Of a stretch of 64,000 nucleotides of DNA, positions 14,962 through 25,979 are shown piece after piece. Position 1 is the first letter of the stretch. Every line of letters starts with the position of its first letter. Origin of the DNA: Hymenobacter sp. CRA2 (lineage in GTDB: Bacteria; Bacteroidota; Bacteroidia; Cytophagales; Hymenobacteraceae); NCBI RefSeq assembly GCF_002007105.1, contig NZ_MVBC01000002.1:186001-250000 (forward strand). The letters run 5' to 3'. Made by a program: the position numbers and the translations under genes. The notes beneath the pieces were generated by a model that made no database searches, was not told the origin of the DNA, and saw only the letters and a list, made by a program, of their open reading frames with translations.

Positions 14962-17022
14962 TCATTCCTTCACGAAGCGCGTCGCGCTGCTCATCGAGCC
15001 GTCGGCTTGCTGCAGCCGCAGCAGGTACAGGCCGGCTTTGAGCTGGTCGACCCGGAGTTGGCGGTCGGCGGCTTTCAACGCCTGGCGCAACACCACGCGG
15101 CCGGTCGCGTCGGTTACTTCGGCCGTGCGGGCACCGCGGAGCTGCTCGGGCAGGAACAGCACGTCCTGACAGGGATTGGGGTACAGGCTGAAGGTCACAG
15201 TGGGTTGCCCCTGGTGCGCAGCCAGTACGATGGTATTGTCGCGGGTGGCGGTACTGCCTTCATCCAGCACCCATTGATTAGGGTCGACGGTGATGCTGAC
15301 AACGGTTTGGTCAGCTGGCACGGGTACGGAAAAGTCGGTGGTAGCCTGGGTCTGACGCAGGCGCACCAGCTGGCTTTGCCCCGAAGCATACACCACGTTG
15401 TAATCAACTTCGGTATCGAAAAAAGGCGTCACGGCGGGCATGGACACGGTTTCGGCGACGCGCAGGTATAGGCTGGTGCCCACTTGGTTCCAGCGCACCG
15501 CAAACGTGGGAAATCCTTCGCCCCGCCACCACTGATCAAAGAAATACTGCAACGAGCGTCCGGCCTCCTGCTCAAAAATGCGCTGCAGATCGGGTGTGCG
15601 GGCGGTGCGGCCGCCGTAGGTAGCTTGATAAGTGCGCAGGGCCCGGAAGAACTTGATGTCGTCGTTGAGCAGGTAGCGCAGCATGTGAATCACCGTAGCC
15701 CCCTTCTTATAGCTTAGCCGCGTGCTGAAAATGCGCCCGACGTTGGTGGTATCGGGCACGCGCACCGAGCCGCCGGGGGCCAGCACGTACGTCCGCGAGC
15801 TGGGGTCATACACGTTTTTGGCCGAAAAATGCGCCTGATCCATCCACTGACGGGCAGCGGTAGCCGACGCAAATCGTTCCAGCGACATGTACTCGCCGTA
15901 GGAGGCAAAGCTCTCGTTCAACCAGATGTCTTCCCAGGAGCCGCAGGTCACATTATCTCCGAACCACTGGTGAAACAGCTCGTGGGCCGTCAGGGTAAAC
16001 TCAAAACCATCCTGCGTGGTCATGGTCTGGTGTTCCATGCCGCCATTGATGGGTGCCATGCAATGGCCGTACTTCTCGTTGGCAAACGGGTAGAGCCCGA
16101 CTAGTGCCGAGTAGTTCTCGATAAAGCCGGGCGTACGGTCGATTTCCGCCCGAAAATCATTCAGAAACTGCTGGTTGTAGACGTAGTTGACAATGGCAAT
16201 GCGCGGCCCGCCCACGGGGTTGGCGTAATTCACGTACTCCACGTACGGCGCCACGGCCACCGAAATCAGGTAGTAATCGATGGGGCTGCGCCCGTGCCAT
16301 TCGTAGCGGCTGCGGTTGCCGGGCAGCGCCGTGACGCGGCGCAACACCCCATTGGAACCCACTCTGTTGGGGTTGGTAGTAGTAACCCAAACCGTTGAGG
16401 AGTCCGCTTTGTCGGTGAGCACCTGCTTGACGGGAAACCACTCGTGGGCGCTGTAGGGCTCCGACAGGCTCCAGGTCACGTTCACGCCGTAGTCGGTATC
16501 GGTATCGAGGGCGTTGCCGATGGCGGCCGTATTGCCGTGGGGCGCGGTACCGCGGTAGTAAATGCGCGCCTCGAACACGGAGCCGGCGGGCACGGCCTGC
16601 GGCAGGGCGGCCGTCACGTCGCTGCCGGCGCGGCGCCAGCCGGGGCTACGCCGGCCGGCCACCACGATGGAGTCGATGAAATAGCCCCAGTTGTTGGCCG
16701 CGTCGCGGTTGAAGAGTTCAAATGCCATCGAATCGAGCGGCTGCCCCGACACGTTGCGCGCCCGGATCAGCCCCGAACCGCTTACGTCGCGCGAATTATT
16801 TTCCAGGGCAATGTCCAGCTTGTAGTACTGTACATCGTAGCGGTCCATTTTCTGGCGGTGCCACACGGTGGTAGCGGGCTGGCGTAGCGCGGCGCTGGTG
16901 TGGGCCCGGGCGCAGCGCTGCGCCCCCGCCTCCAGGTCATCAACTGACAGGCGCACCGGCTGCTGCGCCATGGCGGCTCCGCTGAGCAGCAGGCCGGCCG
17001 TCAAACTGTAAAAAAGTCGCAT
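14962..17022 (-). CDS. secreted M1-family aminopeptidase with type A T9SS sorting tail
   Basis: 686 residues. A signal peptide (MRLFYSLTAGLLLSGAAMAQ) is followed by the aminopeptidase N-type beta domain, the exopeptidase motif GGMEHQTM and the zinc motif HELFH (His 347, His 351) with third ligand Glu 370 in WLNESFASY. From about residue 612 comes a T9SS type A domain (SLYPNPCQDVLFLPEQ, GRVVLRQ, AGLYLLRL, ATRFVKE). The enzyme removes N-terminal residues from peptides and should be exported through the outer membrane by the type IX system, then released or anchored. The longer frame to 17127 lacks a signal peptide and was rejected. Confidence 0.95.
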   Translation of the reverse strand: MRLFYSLTAGLLLSGAAMAQQPVRLSVDDLEAGAQRCARAHTSAALRQPATTVWHRQKMDRYDVQYYKLDIALENNSRDVSGSGLIRARNVSGQPLDSMAFELFNRDAANNWGYFIDSIVVAGRRSPGWRRAGSDVTAALPQAVPAGSVFEARIYYRGTAPHGNTAAIGNALDTDTDYGVNVTWSLSEPYSAHEWFPVKQVLTDKADSSTVWVTTTNPNRVGSNGVLRRVTALPGNRSRYEWHGRSPIDYYLISVAVAPYVEYVNYANPVGGPRIAIVNYVYNQQFLNDFRAEIDRTPGFIENYSALVGLYPFANEKYGHCMAPINGGMEHQTMTTQDGFEFTLTAHELFHQWFGDNVTCGSWEDIWLNESFASYGEYMSLERFASATAARQWMDQAHFSAKNVYDPSSRTYVLAPGGSVRVPDTTNVGRIFSTRLSYKKGATVIHMLRYLLNDDIKFFRALRTYQATYGGRTARTPDLQRIFEQEAGRSLQYFFDQWWRGEGFPTFAVRWNQVGTSLYLRVAETVSMPAVTPFFDTEVDYNVVYASGQSQLVRLRQTQATTDFSVPVPADQTVVSITVDPNQWVLDEGSTATRDNTIVLAAHQGQPTVTFSLYPNPCQDVLFLPEQLRGARTAEVTDATGRVVLRQALKAADRQLRVDQLKAGLYLLRLQQADGSMSSATRFVKE

Positions 17023-17144
17023 AAAAATCGGGGAGAATGGGCGGGAAGAGCCCCAAGCCAATGGGCGGGGTTCCGGATGCAAGGTAGAGCGTAGATCGGC
17101 AACCCGAAACGCCAGGAGGCGTGCCAAAGCGGCTGATTCCGTTG

Positions 17145-17152
17145 TATCTTAG
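17145..17152 (+). promoter_or_regulatory. -7-like box TATCTTAG
   Basis: One mismatch to TAnnTTTG, 69 bases before the ATG at 17221, in the divergent gap. Confidence 0.35.
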
Positions 17153-17220
17153 CATACGAGGCAAACCGCCCAAACGCCGATCGGGCCGGTAACTCAGCCA
17201 TATTCTCCAGTTCCTCTTCT

Positions 17221-19467
17221 ATGCGCCCACACCTCTACTTACGCTGGCTCCTTCCCTGCTTGCTGTGGCTACTAGCCGCGCCGGCCCGCGCCACCCACAT
17301 TGTGGGCGGCGAGCTGGACATGCAGTACCAAAACGGCGACAACTACCGCCTGACGCTCACGCTGTACTTCGACGCCATCAACGGCAGCAGCGGCGCGCTC
17401 GACAACGACGCAACGGCCGGCATCTTCGAGCGCGGCACCAACCGGCACATCCGCAACCTGACGCTGCCACTCACGCAGAACGCCTTCGTGCCGTACACCA
17501 GTGTGGCCTGCACCATCGGCTCGCTCAGTACCCGCAAGCTCACCTACTCCAGCTTCCTGAACTTACCGGCGGGCGAGTTCAACAGCCCCAACGGGTACTA
17601 CGTGGCCGTGGAGCGCTGCTGCCGCAACGGGGTCATCAGCAACATTGTGGCCCCGGGCGACGCCGCCCAGACGTACTACCTGGAGTTTCCGGCCGTGGTG
17701 CGTAACGGGCAGCCGTTGCGCAATTCCACCCCGCGCATTTTCCCGCCCCTGAGCGACTACGCTTGCGTGGGAGAGCTGTTCTACTTTGATTTCGGGGGCC
17801 AGGATGCCGACGGCGACTCGCTGGTGTACGACATGATTACGCCGCTGAACGGGCACGCGAATACGGTGGACCCGCGCCCGACGCAGCCGTTATCGGCGCC
17901 TTATTCGACGGTGACGTGGCTGGGCGGCCTGAGCCAGACCAATCAGATGCCCGGCTCGCCCACGCTATCGGTGGGCCGGCAGAGCGGCCGCCTCACGGTG
18001 CGGCCCACCCGCCAGGGCCTGTTCGTGTTCGGGGTGCGCTGCTCGGAATACCGCCGCGGCGTAAAGATCGGCGAAACGCGCCGCGACTTCCAGCTGCTGG
18101 TCATTGCCTGCCCGCGCAACCAGGCCCCCGCCATGGTGGTGCGCCCTCCCGGCCCGGGCCGCACGGCCTACCAGCCCGGCCGCGATACGCTGCACCTGCT
18201 GGCGGGCCAGAACCGCTGCCTGAGCCTGAGCTTCACCGACCCAGACCCGACCTCGCAGCTGCAACTGGAGCTGCGGGCCGTCAACTTTCCGCAGGCCATG
18301 GTGCCGACGCCGACCATCCGGCAGGGCACCGTGCGCGGCCCCGGCGTGCCGGATACGATTACCTCCACGGTGTGCTTTCCGGAGTGCTTCAACTCGCGCG
18401 GCCGGGTGTTTCTGCTCGACATCATCGTGGCCGACAATGGCTGCTCGCTGCCCAAGCGCGACACGGTGCGGGTAGCCTTCACGGCCCAGGCCCCGCCCAA
18501 CCAGCCGCCGACGCTGGCCTTACTGTCGCCGCCGACGCGCTTTCCGCTTTCGGCGCGGGTGGGCGACGTGGTGCAGCTGGATCTGGAAGGCCTCGACGTG
18601 GACCTGGATGCCGTAAGCCTGGAGCTGACTGGCCGCGGCTTCACCCCGGCTTCGGTGGGGGCACAATTGGCGGTGGTCAGCACGGCGCCGGGCCGCACGG
18701 TGGCCCGCCTCACGTGGCGCGTCGACTGCCGAGCAGTGGCCCGGGGCCTGCACGAGTTTGAGGTGGTAGCGGCGGCCAACCCCTGCCAGGAGCGGCAAAC
18801 CAGCACGGTACTGGTCATTCCGGTACAGGTCGATTACCGCAACGCCGCCCCGGTGCTCACCAGCTCGTTTCCGCCGGCTGCCGCCGATCCGGCGGCCCCG
18901 CCCGTGGTGGTGCGCCTGCCGCTGGGCGGGGTGTACGATGCCACGCTCGCCGGCCGCGATGCGGACCTGGATAACCTCACCCTCACGGCAGCCGGGGCCA
19001 ACTTCGACCTGGCGGCCATGGGCATGAGCATGCGCAGCACCAACGGCGCTGGCTCAGCCGCGGGCACCTTCCGGTGGCAGGCCACCTGCGACGCGGTGTA
19101 CCGTGGCCCGCTCGACGTGACGTTTACCCTCGTCGACGCCACCTGCGCGCCCGTGCCGCAGCAGCGCGTGGTGCGCTTCGAAGTGCAGCCGCCCGTGGTA
19201 CCAGACTTTCTGCCGCCCAACGTATTTACGCCCAACGCGGATAGCCTCAACGACTATTTTGAGCTGACCAACCTGCCCCCGGACTTCTGCGCCTCGCGCT
19301 TTGCGTCCGTCAAAATCTTCTCGCGCTGGGGCAATGAGGTTTACCGCTCCACCAACCGCTCGTTCCGCTGGAACGGCAAGGGCGTATCGGAAGGCGTGTA
19401 CTACTACCTGGTGGAGTACACCGACGAGCGGAAATTCCGCGGCACGGTAACGGTGCTGCCTCGCTAG
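17221..19467 (+). CDS. large secreted protein with type B (gliding-associated) T9SS C-terminal domain
   Basis: 748 residues. A signal peptide (MRPHLYLRWLLPCLLWLLAA to ARA) is followed at once by THIVGGELDMQY, a start typical of large Cytophaga-type surface proteins. Several Ig/cadherin-like segments follow; repeated patterns such as LSFTDPDPTSQLQLELRAVN, LEGLDVDLDAVSLELTG and AGRDADLDNLTLTAAGANFD mark roughly 100-residue repeats. The C-terminus (about 660-748) is the gliding motility-associated type B domain: LPPNVFTPNADSLNDYF, VKIFSRWGNEVYRS, WNGKGVSEGVYYYLVEY. It is probably secreted by T9SS and displayed or released as an adhesin or structural protein. Cys-rich spots (ERCCRNG) suggest disulfides. 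Confidence 0.92.
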   Translation: MRPHLYLRWLLPCLLWLLAAPARATHIVGGELDMQYQNGDNYRLTLTLYFDAINGSSGALDNDATAGIFERGTNRHIRNLTLPLTQNAFVPYTSVACTIGSLSTRKLTYSSFLNLPAGEFNSPNGYYVAVERCCRNGVISNIVAPGDAAQTYYLEFPAVVRNGQPLRNSTPRIFPPLSDYACVGELFYFDFGGQDADGDSLVYDMITPLNGHANTVDPRPTQPLSAPYSTVTWLGGLSQTNQMPGSPTLSVGRQSGRLTVRPTRQGLFVFGVRCSEYRRGVKIGETRRDFQLLVIACPRNQAPAMVVRPPGPGRTAYQPGRDTLHLLAGQNRCLSLSFTDPDPTSQLQLELRAVNFPQAMVPTPTIRQGTVRGPGVPDTITSTVCFPECFNSRGRVFLLDIIVADNGCSLPKRDTVRVAFTAQAPPNQPPTLALLSPPTRFPLSARVGDVVQLDLEGLDVDLDAVSLELTGRGFTPASVGAQLAVVSTAPGRTVARLTWRVDCRAVARGLHEFEVVAAANPCQERQTSTVLVIPVQVDYRNAAPVLTSSFPPAAADPAAPPVVVRLPLGGVYDATLAGRDADLDNLTLTAAGANFDLAAMGMSMRSTNGAGSAAGTFRWQATCDAVYRGPLDVTFTLVDATCAPVPQQRVVRFEVQPPVVPDFLPPNVFTPNADSLNDYFELTNLPPDFCASRFASVKIFSRWGNEVYRSTNRSFRWNGKGVSEGVYYYLVEYTDERKFRGTVTVLPR

Positions 19468-19494
19468 CGCGGCAGCCCAGGATTCACATAGCGA

Positions 19495-19528
19495 AAGGGG
19501 CGCCGGGCAGTACTGCCCGGCGCCCCTT
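19495..19528. terminator. perfect 34-bp palindrome between convergent genes
   Basis: Seventeen-base arms are exact reverse complements with no spacer, centred on AGTACT (AAGGGGCGCCGGGCAGT and its complement). It lies between stops at 19467 and 19573. Confidence 0.75.
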
Positions 19529-19572
19529 GTGTTGGTTGCCCATCGATTCGGCTGCTTGGCGCTGCCGTGCTC

Positions 19573-20217
19573 TTAAAACAAGAACAGGAAGACCATGAAC
19601 AGCAGCACCCACAGGGCATCGATGAAGTGCCAGTAGATGCCCAGCAGGCGCAGCTGCATGCGCCGGTAGGGGTTGCGGATGAATACCAGCGTGCGCACAC
19701 CGTCGCGGGCGGCGTAGGCGGTGCGGCCCAGCAATACCCCGAGGAAAATCATGCCGCCCAGCAGGTGCACCACGTGCAGGGCCGAAATCAGGTAGACGTA
19801 AGTACCCGATGCCTCGCCCGTCCAGAACACGCCCTGCTGGTTTAGCTCGCGCCAGCCCAGTACCTGCAGCCCGGCAAAAATGCAGCCCAGCAACAGCGTG
19901 GAACCCAGGCAGCGCGCCAGGCCCGGCACATCGTCGGCGCGGTAGAGGGCCGGAGCTTGCGCCAGCACGTAGCTGCTGAGCATGAGCACCACCGTGCCGA
20001 GCGAAAACCAGCGCGGAAAGGGGTGCGGGCTGCCGGTGCCGCCCAGGTCGGCGCGGTGCCGCAGGTAGAGCACCACCAGCACCCCAAACAGCACCGTGAT
20101 GCCGGCCAGGCTCAGGTACAACATCATCACCAGCGGCGGCACCCGCTCGATGCGGGTAAAGGCCGGCGTGGGCCGGCCCGCTCCTACTTTATCCTTGCGT
20201 TCCTTGTCTGAATTCAT
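19573..20217 (-). CDS. cytochrome c oxidase subunit III-like protein
   Basis: 214 residues with five to six hydrophobic spans. It matches the heme-copper oxidase subunit III family by GEASGTYVYLISALHVVHLLGG, by the C-terminal GIYWHFIDALWVLLF and by the LALGIT-like first span (MMLYLSLAGITVLFGVL). Subunit III stabilises the oxidase core but has no redox centres. No subunit I, II, IV or assembly gene adjoins it here, which is unusual; the rest of the complex must be encoded elsewhere. The charged N-terminus (MNSDKERKDK) is cytoplasmic. TACCTTGC on the minus strand near 20310 may be its -7 box. Confidence 0.88.
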   Translation of the reverse strand: MNSDKERKDKVGAGRPTPAFTRIERVPPLVMMLYLSLAGITVLFGVLVVLYLRHRADLGGTGSPHPFPRWFSLGTVVLMLSSYVLAQAPALYRADDVPGLARCLGSTLLLGCIFAGLQVLGWRELNQQGVFWTGEASGTYVYLISALHVVHLLGGMIFLGVLLGRTAYAARDGVRTLVFIRNPYRRMQLRLLGIYWHFIDALWVLLFMVFLFLF

Positions 20218-20364
20218 GACCGTGGGGGCAGCAGCTGCTACCGCCCAACAACAACTGCCAACCCGCTGAATGGTTGGCCCGCTGGCCCGGTAACGCCTTC
20301 TAGCAAGGTACGCAAAAACGATGGGTAGAGACAGGGGAAATGGCGCTTTTTCGGCGGCAAAAAT

Positions 20365-20944
20365 TTACCCCCGGAAAAACGAACCTATCTTGCCCAGCAC
20401 CGCGTTTAGCGTGATTTTTGGCCCGCGGCCGGCCCCAAACGTTACCCAGGTTTTACCTCCCACGCGCAGGTCGAGCACCAGCCCGAGGCGGCGCATCAGG
20501 TCATTGAGCTGCTGCAGCGGATCGGGCCCTTTCGGCCCTTTGGGCTGGCGCGGGTCTTTGGGCTTGTTGGCGCCGGTCAGCTCGTCGAGCACCTGGGCCG
20601 AGGGCAGGTTCAGAATCAGGTAAGTGCCGGAAGCGGCCAGCTGAAGGTTGTGCCCGTTCCAGGTGATGACCAGCTGCGCGTCGATTTCCAGCGCCTTAGC
20701 CACCGATACCGGGGTTGGAGGCGGGCGGCAGCTGGCCCGAAGCGGGTTTTTCGCCTTTGGTGCGGATGCGCAAGGAGCCGTTGAGGCGCCAGGTGGTCGG
20801 CGCGCCGGCGGGGTTTTGCGGGTTGGGCATTTGCAGTTCCATCTGCTCGAAGGTGCAGGCCAGCTCGACACCGCCCGAAAGCTTGGAGAGCAGCGAAGCG
20901 GCCATGTCGGCCCAGTTGGAGGAAGGTTGGGTGGAATCAGCCAT
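20365..20944 (-). pseudogene. frameshifted gene of unknown function
   Basis: The frame from ATG 20944 (MADSTQPSSNWADMAASLLS) reads to a TAA at 20696, ending PASNPGIGG. The frame one base away continues SVAKALEIDAQLVITWNG to the end at 20365. Removing one C from a CCCC run (GGGG at 20711-20714 on the plus strand) joins them as ASNP-VSVAKALE, giving one protein of about 192 residues. The N-terminal part holds FEQMELQMPNPQ and a strand-rich core; the C-terminal part has a Lys/Pro linker (GANKPKDPRQPKGPKGP) and hydrophobic strands. It could be a sequencing error, a recent mutation or programmed slippage. A longer open frame back to 21405 reads the wrong frame upstream. Confidence 0.65.
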
Positions 20945-21109
20945 AACGTAGCGGCAAAAAGGTGAAAAGGCGCAATCGGGCCGCAAGAAAGCAATGCCGC
21001 CCGATTCCTCCATACGTAGCCTGCGCCCGGGCGGTGCAGCACCCCGACAGGAGCTTTTGCGTATGCAGCTTCGGCAGCCCGGCTGCCCGCCTCATTCTGT
21101 GCCTTACCT

Positions 21110-21949
21110 ATGCCGCATTCCTTTCGTCCCCGCCAGTGGGGTTTTCTGCTGGCCCTGGGCCTGCTCAGCGCCTGCACCCGCCCCGACTCTGCCACACCGC
21201 CCGTCGCCGTTCCCGCCGCCGACTCGGCAGCCCGGACAGCGGCTCCGGCCGCGCCACCCGTGGCCGCCGGCCCCGTCGATTGTGCCCATCCCTTTGGGCT
21301 GACCGACGGCGCGGAGCTGACGTACCAGCTGCTCAACGAAAAAAACAAGCCCGAAGGCCTGCAGGTACTGAAAGTGGCGAGCATCACCCCCCACGAGGCC
21401 GCCAAAAAAGCGCCGGCTTATACCGAAGTCCTGCTCAAAAGCAGCCTCTACGACGCCAGCAACCGCCTGCAGCGCAACGACGAATACGTGTACCAGTGCC
21501 GCCAGGACACGGTGTTCACCGACGGCCGCCTGCTCCTCGACCCGGGGCTGCTTCGCTCCTTCCGCGACCGGCGCTTCGCCTTCGAGCCCATTCACCTGCC
21601 TTGGCCGAATCAGCCCACCGCGGGCCCACTGCCCGGCGGCAAGCTCACCGTGCAGGTCAGCAGCCCCAGCGTCGATATTGCCCAGGTCGTCACCAGCGTA
21701 TCGGAGCGCAAGCTCAGCGGCCCGCAAAGCGTGACGACGCCCGCCGGCACTTTTCAGTGCTACAAAGTAGAGTCGCGCTACGAGTACGTGACGCAGGCCC
21801 GCAGCGACATGGCCCGCCGCTCGGTTAAGCGCGTGGTCGACTTCTACGCGCCCGGCGTGGGCATTGTGCGCACCGAAATGCGCGACGCCGACGGCGAGCC
21901 GGACCACGTAGCGGAGCTCATCAAGCGCACGGCCGGTACCGCGCGCTAA
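21110..21949 (+). CDS. TapB/DUF3108-like lipoprotein
   Basis: 279 residues. MPHSFRPRQWGFLLALGLLSAC is a lipoprotein signal (Cys 22) and is followed by a 40-residue Ala/Pro linker. The folded part starts DCAHPFGLTDGAELTYQLLN and continues VLKVASIT, YEYVTQARSDM, VVDFYAPGVGIVRTEM, the beta-sandwich pattern of TapB/DUF3108-type periplasmic proteins (residue-by-residue family match not tested). No catalytic residues are known for that family. Two Cys (FQCYK, YQCRQ) may pair. A second lipoprotein gene follows 50 bases downstream on the same strand. Confidence 0.7.
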   Translation: MPHSFRPRQWGFLLALGLLSACTRPDSATPPVAVPAADSAARTAAPAAPPVAAGPVDCAHPFGLTDGAELTYQLLNEKNKPEGLQVLKVASITPHEAAKKAPAYTEVLLKSSLYDASNRLQRNDEYVYQCRQDTVFTDGRLLLDPGLLRSFRDRRFAFEPIHLPWPNQPTAGPLPGGKLTVQVSSPSVDIAQVVTSVSERKLSGPQSVTTPAGTFQCYKVESRYEYVTQARSDMARRSVKRVVDFYAPGVGIVRTEMRDADGEPDHVAELIKRTAGTAR

Positions 21950-21999
21950 CTCCCGCTGAATGCGTAAGTTTGGGAAGGTTTGTCCCCTTACTCTCTCGC

Positions 22000-22515
22000 A
22001 TGAAACGCTCTTTACTTGCCCTCACGGCCGCCGTAGCGCTGCTGACTGCCTGCCAGCAGCAGGCCGGTACTGAAACCGCCGCCGCGGCCACACCCGCTGC
22101 CGAAAAGGCCCCTGCCCCTGCGGGCGGCCAAACCTACGGCGCGGCCGTAACCGAGGACGGTGCCCAGCCCATGTCGGCGCTGGCTACGACCCTTGGCACA
22201 CAGGATTCGGCCAAGGTGAAGCTCGTCGGGCAAATCACCGACGTGTGCCAGGCCAAGGGCTGCTGGATGAAGATGCAGACCGCCGACGGCAAGGAAATGC
22301 GGGTACGCTTTAAGGATTACGCCTTCTTCGTGCCCAAGGACGTGAAGGGCAAAACGGTCGTCGTGGACGGCTGGGCCCACCGCGAGGAAGTGCCCGTGGC
22401 CGACCTGCAGCACTACGCCAAGGACGCCGGCAAGTCGGAGAAGGAAGTGGCCGCCATCACCCAGCCCGAGCAGCAGGTCAACTTTATGGCCGACGGCGTG
22501 CTCATTAAGGACTAA
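22000..22515 (+). CDS. DUF4920-type lipoprotein
   Basis: 171 residues. MKRSLLALTAAVALLTAC gives a lipobox (Cys 18); the mature N-terminus is Gln/Ala-rich. The folded domain carries VKLVGQITDVCQAKGCWMKM, RFKDYAFFVPKDVKGKTVVV and HYAKDAGKSEKEVAAITQPE, features of DUF4920 proteins, an OB-fold-like family often found with redox or copper functions in Bacteroidota. The CQAKGCWM motif (CxxxxCWM) is a likely metal or redox site. The start at 22000 was preferred over 21970 because of the signal peptide. Confidence 0.78.
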   Translation: MKRSLLALTAAVALLTACQQQAGTETAAAATPAAEKAPAPAGGQTYGAAVTEDGAQPMSALATTLGTQDSAKVKLVGQITDVCQAKGCWMKMQTADGKEMRVRFKDYAFFVPKDVKGKTVVVDGWAHREEVPVADLQHYAKDAGKSEKEVAAITQPEQQVNFMADGVLIKD

Positions 22516-22517
22516 TC

Positions 22518-22552
22518 ACGGATTTAGACGGATTAGTCGGATTGCACGGATT
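22518..22552 (+). repeat. phased ACGGATT repeat
   Basis: Four copies of ACGGATT or TCGGATT begin at 22518, 22528, 22537 and 22546, spaced 9-10 bases. It lies just after a stop codon and before a terminator. Similar degenerate arrays are known in many bacterial genomes without an agreed role. Confidence 0.5.
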
Positions 22553-22576
22553 GTGCGGACGCTTGTCGTCCAGCGT

Positions 22577-22616
22577 AGCAGTGCCACGGCTTTGAGCCGT
22601 GGCACTGCTGTTTTTA
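22577..22616 (+). terminator. rho-independent terminator
   Basis: Fifteen-base arms AGCAGTGCCACGGCT and AGCCGTGGCACTGCT, three-base loop, then GTTTTT. It ends the two-lipoprotein cluster. Confidence 0.88.
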
Positions 22617-22668
22617 CCCCAATCCATCGGCTGTAGGAGCCAGAGCCATCAAGCTTCTTTTGCACTGA

Positions 22669-24840
<2,172 letters not shown>

Positions 24841-24863
24841 GTCTCACGTCTAGCCTAGACCAC

Positions 24864-24895
24864 AAAAAGCCCGGCTGCGCGCAGCCGGGCTTTTT
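24864..24895. terminator. perfect 32-bp palindrome, bidirectional terminator
   Basis: AAAAAGCCCGGCTGCG and its exact reverse complement, no spacer. T-runs on both strands make it a convincing two-way terminator between stops at 24840 and 24907. Confidence 0.88.
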
Positions 24896-24906
24896 ATTTG
24901 CCAAAA

Positions 24907-25308
24907 TCAACCGCCCAAGTCGGGGTTGTCGGTGCCACCGCCACCGCCCGTACCACCGCCACCGGTACCGCCGCCACCTGGCCCACTGCAATACACAGGC
25001 GTGTTGTAGCCCTCGGCCATGCCGTCGAGGTAGCCGTTCCAGTAATCCCGTTGCTCATCCGTCATCGGGTAGTTGAAGGATGATTCGATGTGTCCACGGT
25101 AGTACCAATACCTTTCCACAAAAAGGTCACCATCGATGCACTTGTTCTGTTCGGTTTCGCGCTTGCCGTTGGCGTAGCCTTCCTGGTAATCGATGTAGGA
25201 GCGGCGCATGCTCACTTCGGATCTGGTACCGCTCAGCGGCACGGCCGAAGAGGCGCTGCCGACCGCCAGGGCAGCAGCGAGGGTGAAAAACTTCAGCAAC
25301 TGTTTCAT
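24907..25308 (-). CDS. small exported protein with Gly-rich tail
   Basis: 133 residues. The signal peptide MKQLLKFFTLAAALAVGSAS is followed by a charged helical core (YIDYQEGYANGKRETEQNKC, WNGYLDGMAEGYNTP) and a C-terminal Gly/Thr tract (residues about 112-130). The repeated pattern GYxxGxxxG (YQEGYANGK, WNGYLDGMAEGY) resembles short repeats that line a helix. No family recognised. A 284-base gap follows upstream with AT-rich sequence and no clear promoter box. Confidence 0.68.
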   Translation of the reverse strand: MKQLLKFFTLAAALAVGSASSAVPLSGTRSEVSMRRSYIDYQEGYANGKRETEQNKCIDGDLFVERYWYYRGHIESSFNYPMTDEQRDYWNGYLDGMAEGYNTPVYCSGPGGGGTGGGGTGGGGGTDNPDLGG

Positions 25309-25592
25309 AAGGCTTAAAAAATGAAGGGTTAATGACAGTTGCCAATGTAGCCTTCCCGCTTGTTTATCAAATACTTGCCACCTCCACTAACTCGTTTATC
25401 ATTAATATTCAAGCAGATAAAATTTATCCTATATTGAAATAGTATTGCCTGCCTGGTTAAACCATAGGGTGCTAAGGCCTTGACCCTTCCGCGCCTGCCA
25501 GGGCGTGCAATAATTTTAACCTAGCCCGGCACGTTATGGCCGGCGCGCGTTGTTTACCTTGCCAGCGCGTCACCAGACTTTTCAGCGTAGCG

Positions 25593-25973
25593 ATGAAACA
25601 GCTTCTACCCTTCTTGTGCGGCCTGGCCCTTGCCACGAGCGTAGCGTCGGCGCATGCCCAAACAGCTCCTACTGCGACGCCTCAGCAAACCCAACAGCTG
25701 CTGACCAAGCCCGGCGTTGTCCTGCTCGACGTGCGCACGCCCACCGAGTTTGCCGCCGGCCACCTGCGGGGCGCCCGCAACGTGAATTTCCTGTCCACGG
25801 ATTTTGCCGACCAGGTCGCCAAGCTCGACCCCGGCGCCACCTACGTGCTCTACTGCAAGTCCGGCAACCGCTCTTCCCAGGCCATTGCCTTGATGCAGCA
25901 GAAAGGCTTCAAACAACTCTTCAACGCCGGTGGCTTCGAAGCGCTGAAGGCCGGGGGCCTGACGGCGGAGTAA
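25593..25973 (+). CDS. periplasmic rhodanese-like protein
   Basis: 126 residues. A signal peptide (MKQLLPFLCGLALATSVASA to AQT) is followed by a single rhodanese domain: PGVVLLDVRTPTEFAAGHLRG (CH2A-type) and active-site loop YCKSGNRSSQ with catalytic Cys. It would transfer sulfane sulfur, or act as a PspE-type thiosulfate sulfurtransferase in the periplasm. TACCTTGC (25555-25562) is a possible -7 box. The next gene begins six bases after the stop, suggesting cotranscription. Confidence 0.9.
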   Translation: MKQLLPFLCGLALATSVASAHAQTAPTATPQQTQQLLTKPGVVLLDVRTPTEFAAGHLRGARNVNFLSTDFADQVAKLDPGATYVLYCKSGNRSSQAIALMQQKGFKQLFNAGGFEALKAGGLTAE

Positions 25974-25979
25974 GCCTGC

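Noticed and set aside
20945-21405. Upstream extension of the frameshifted minus-strand gene
   Set aside because: It reads in the wrong frame for the N-terminal half and has no signal; the ATG at 20944 fits better.
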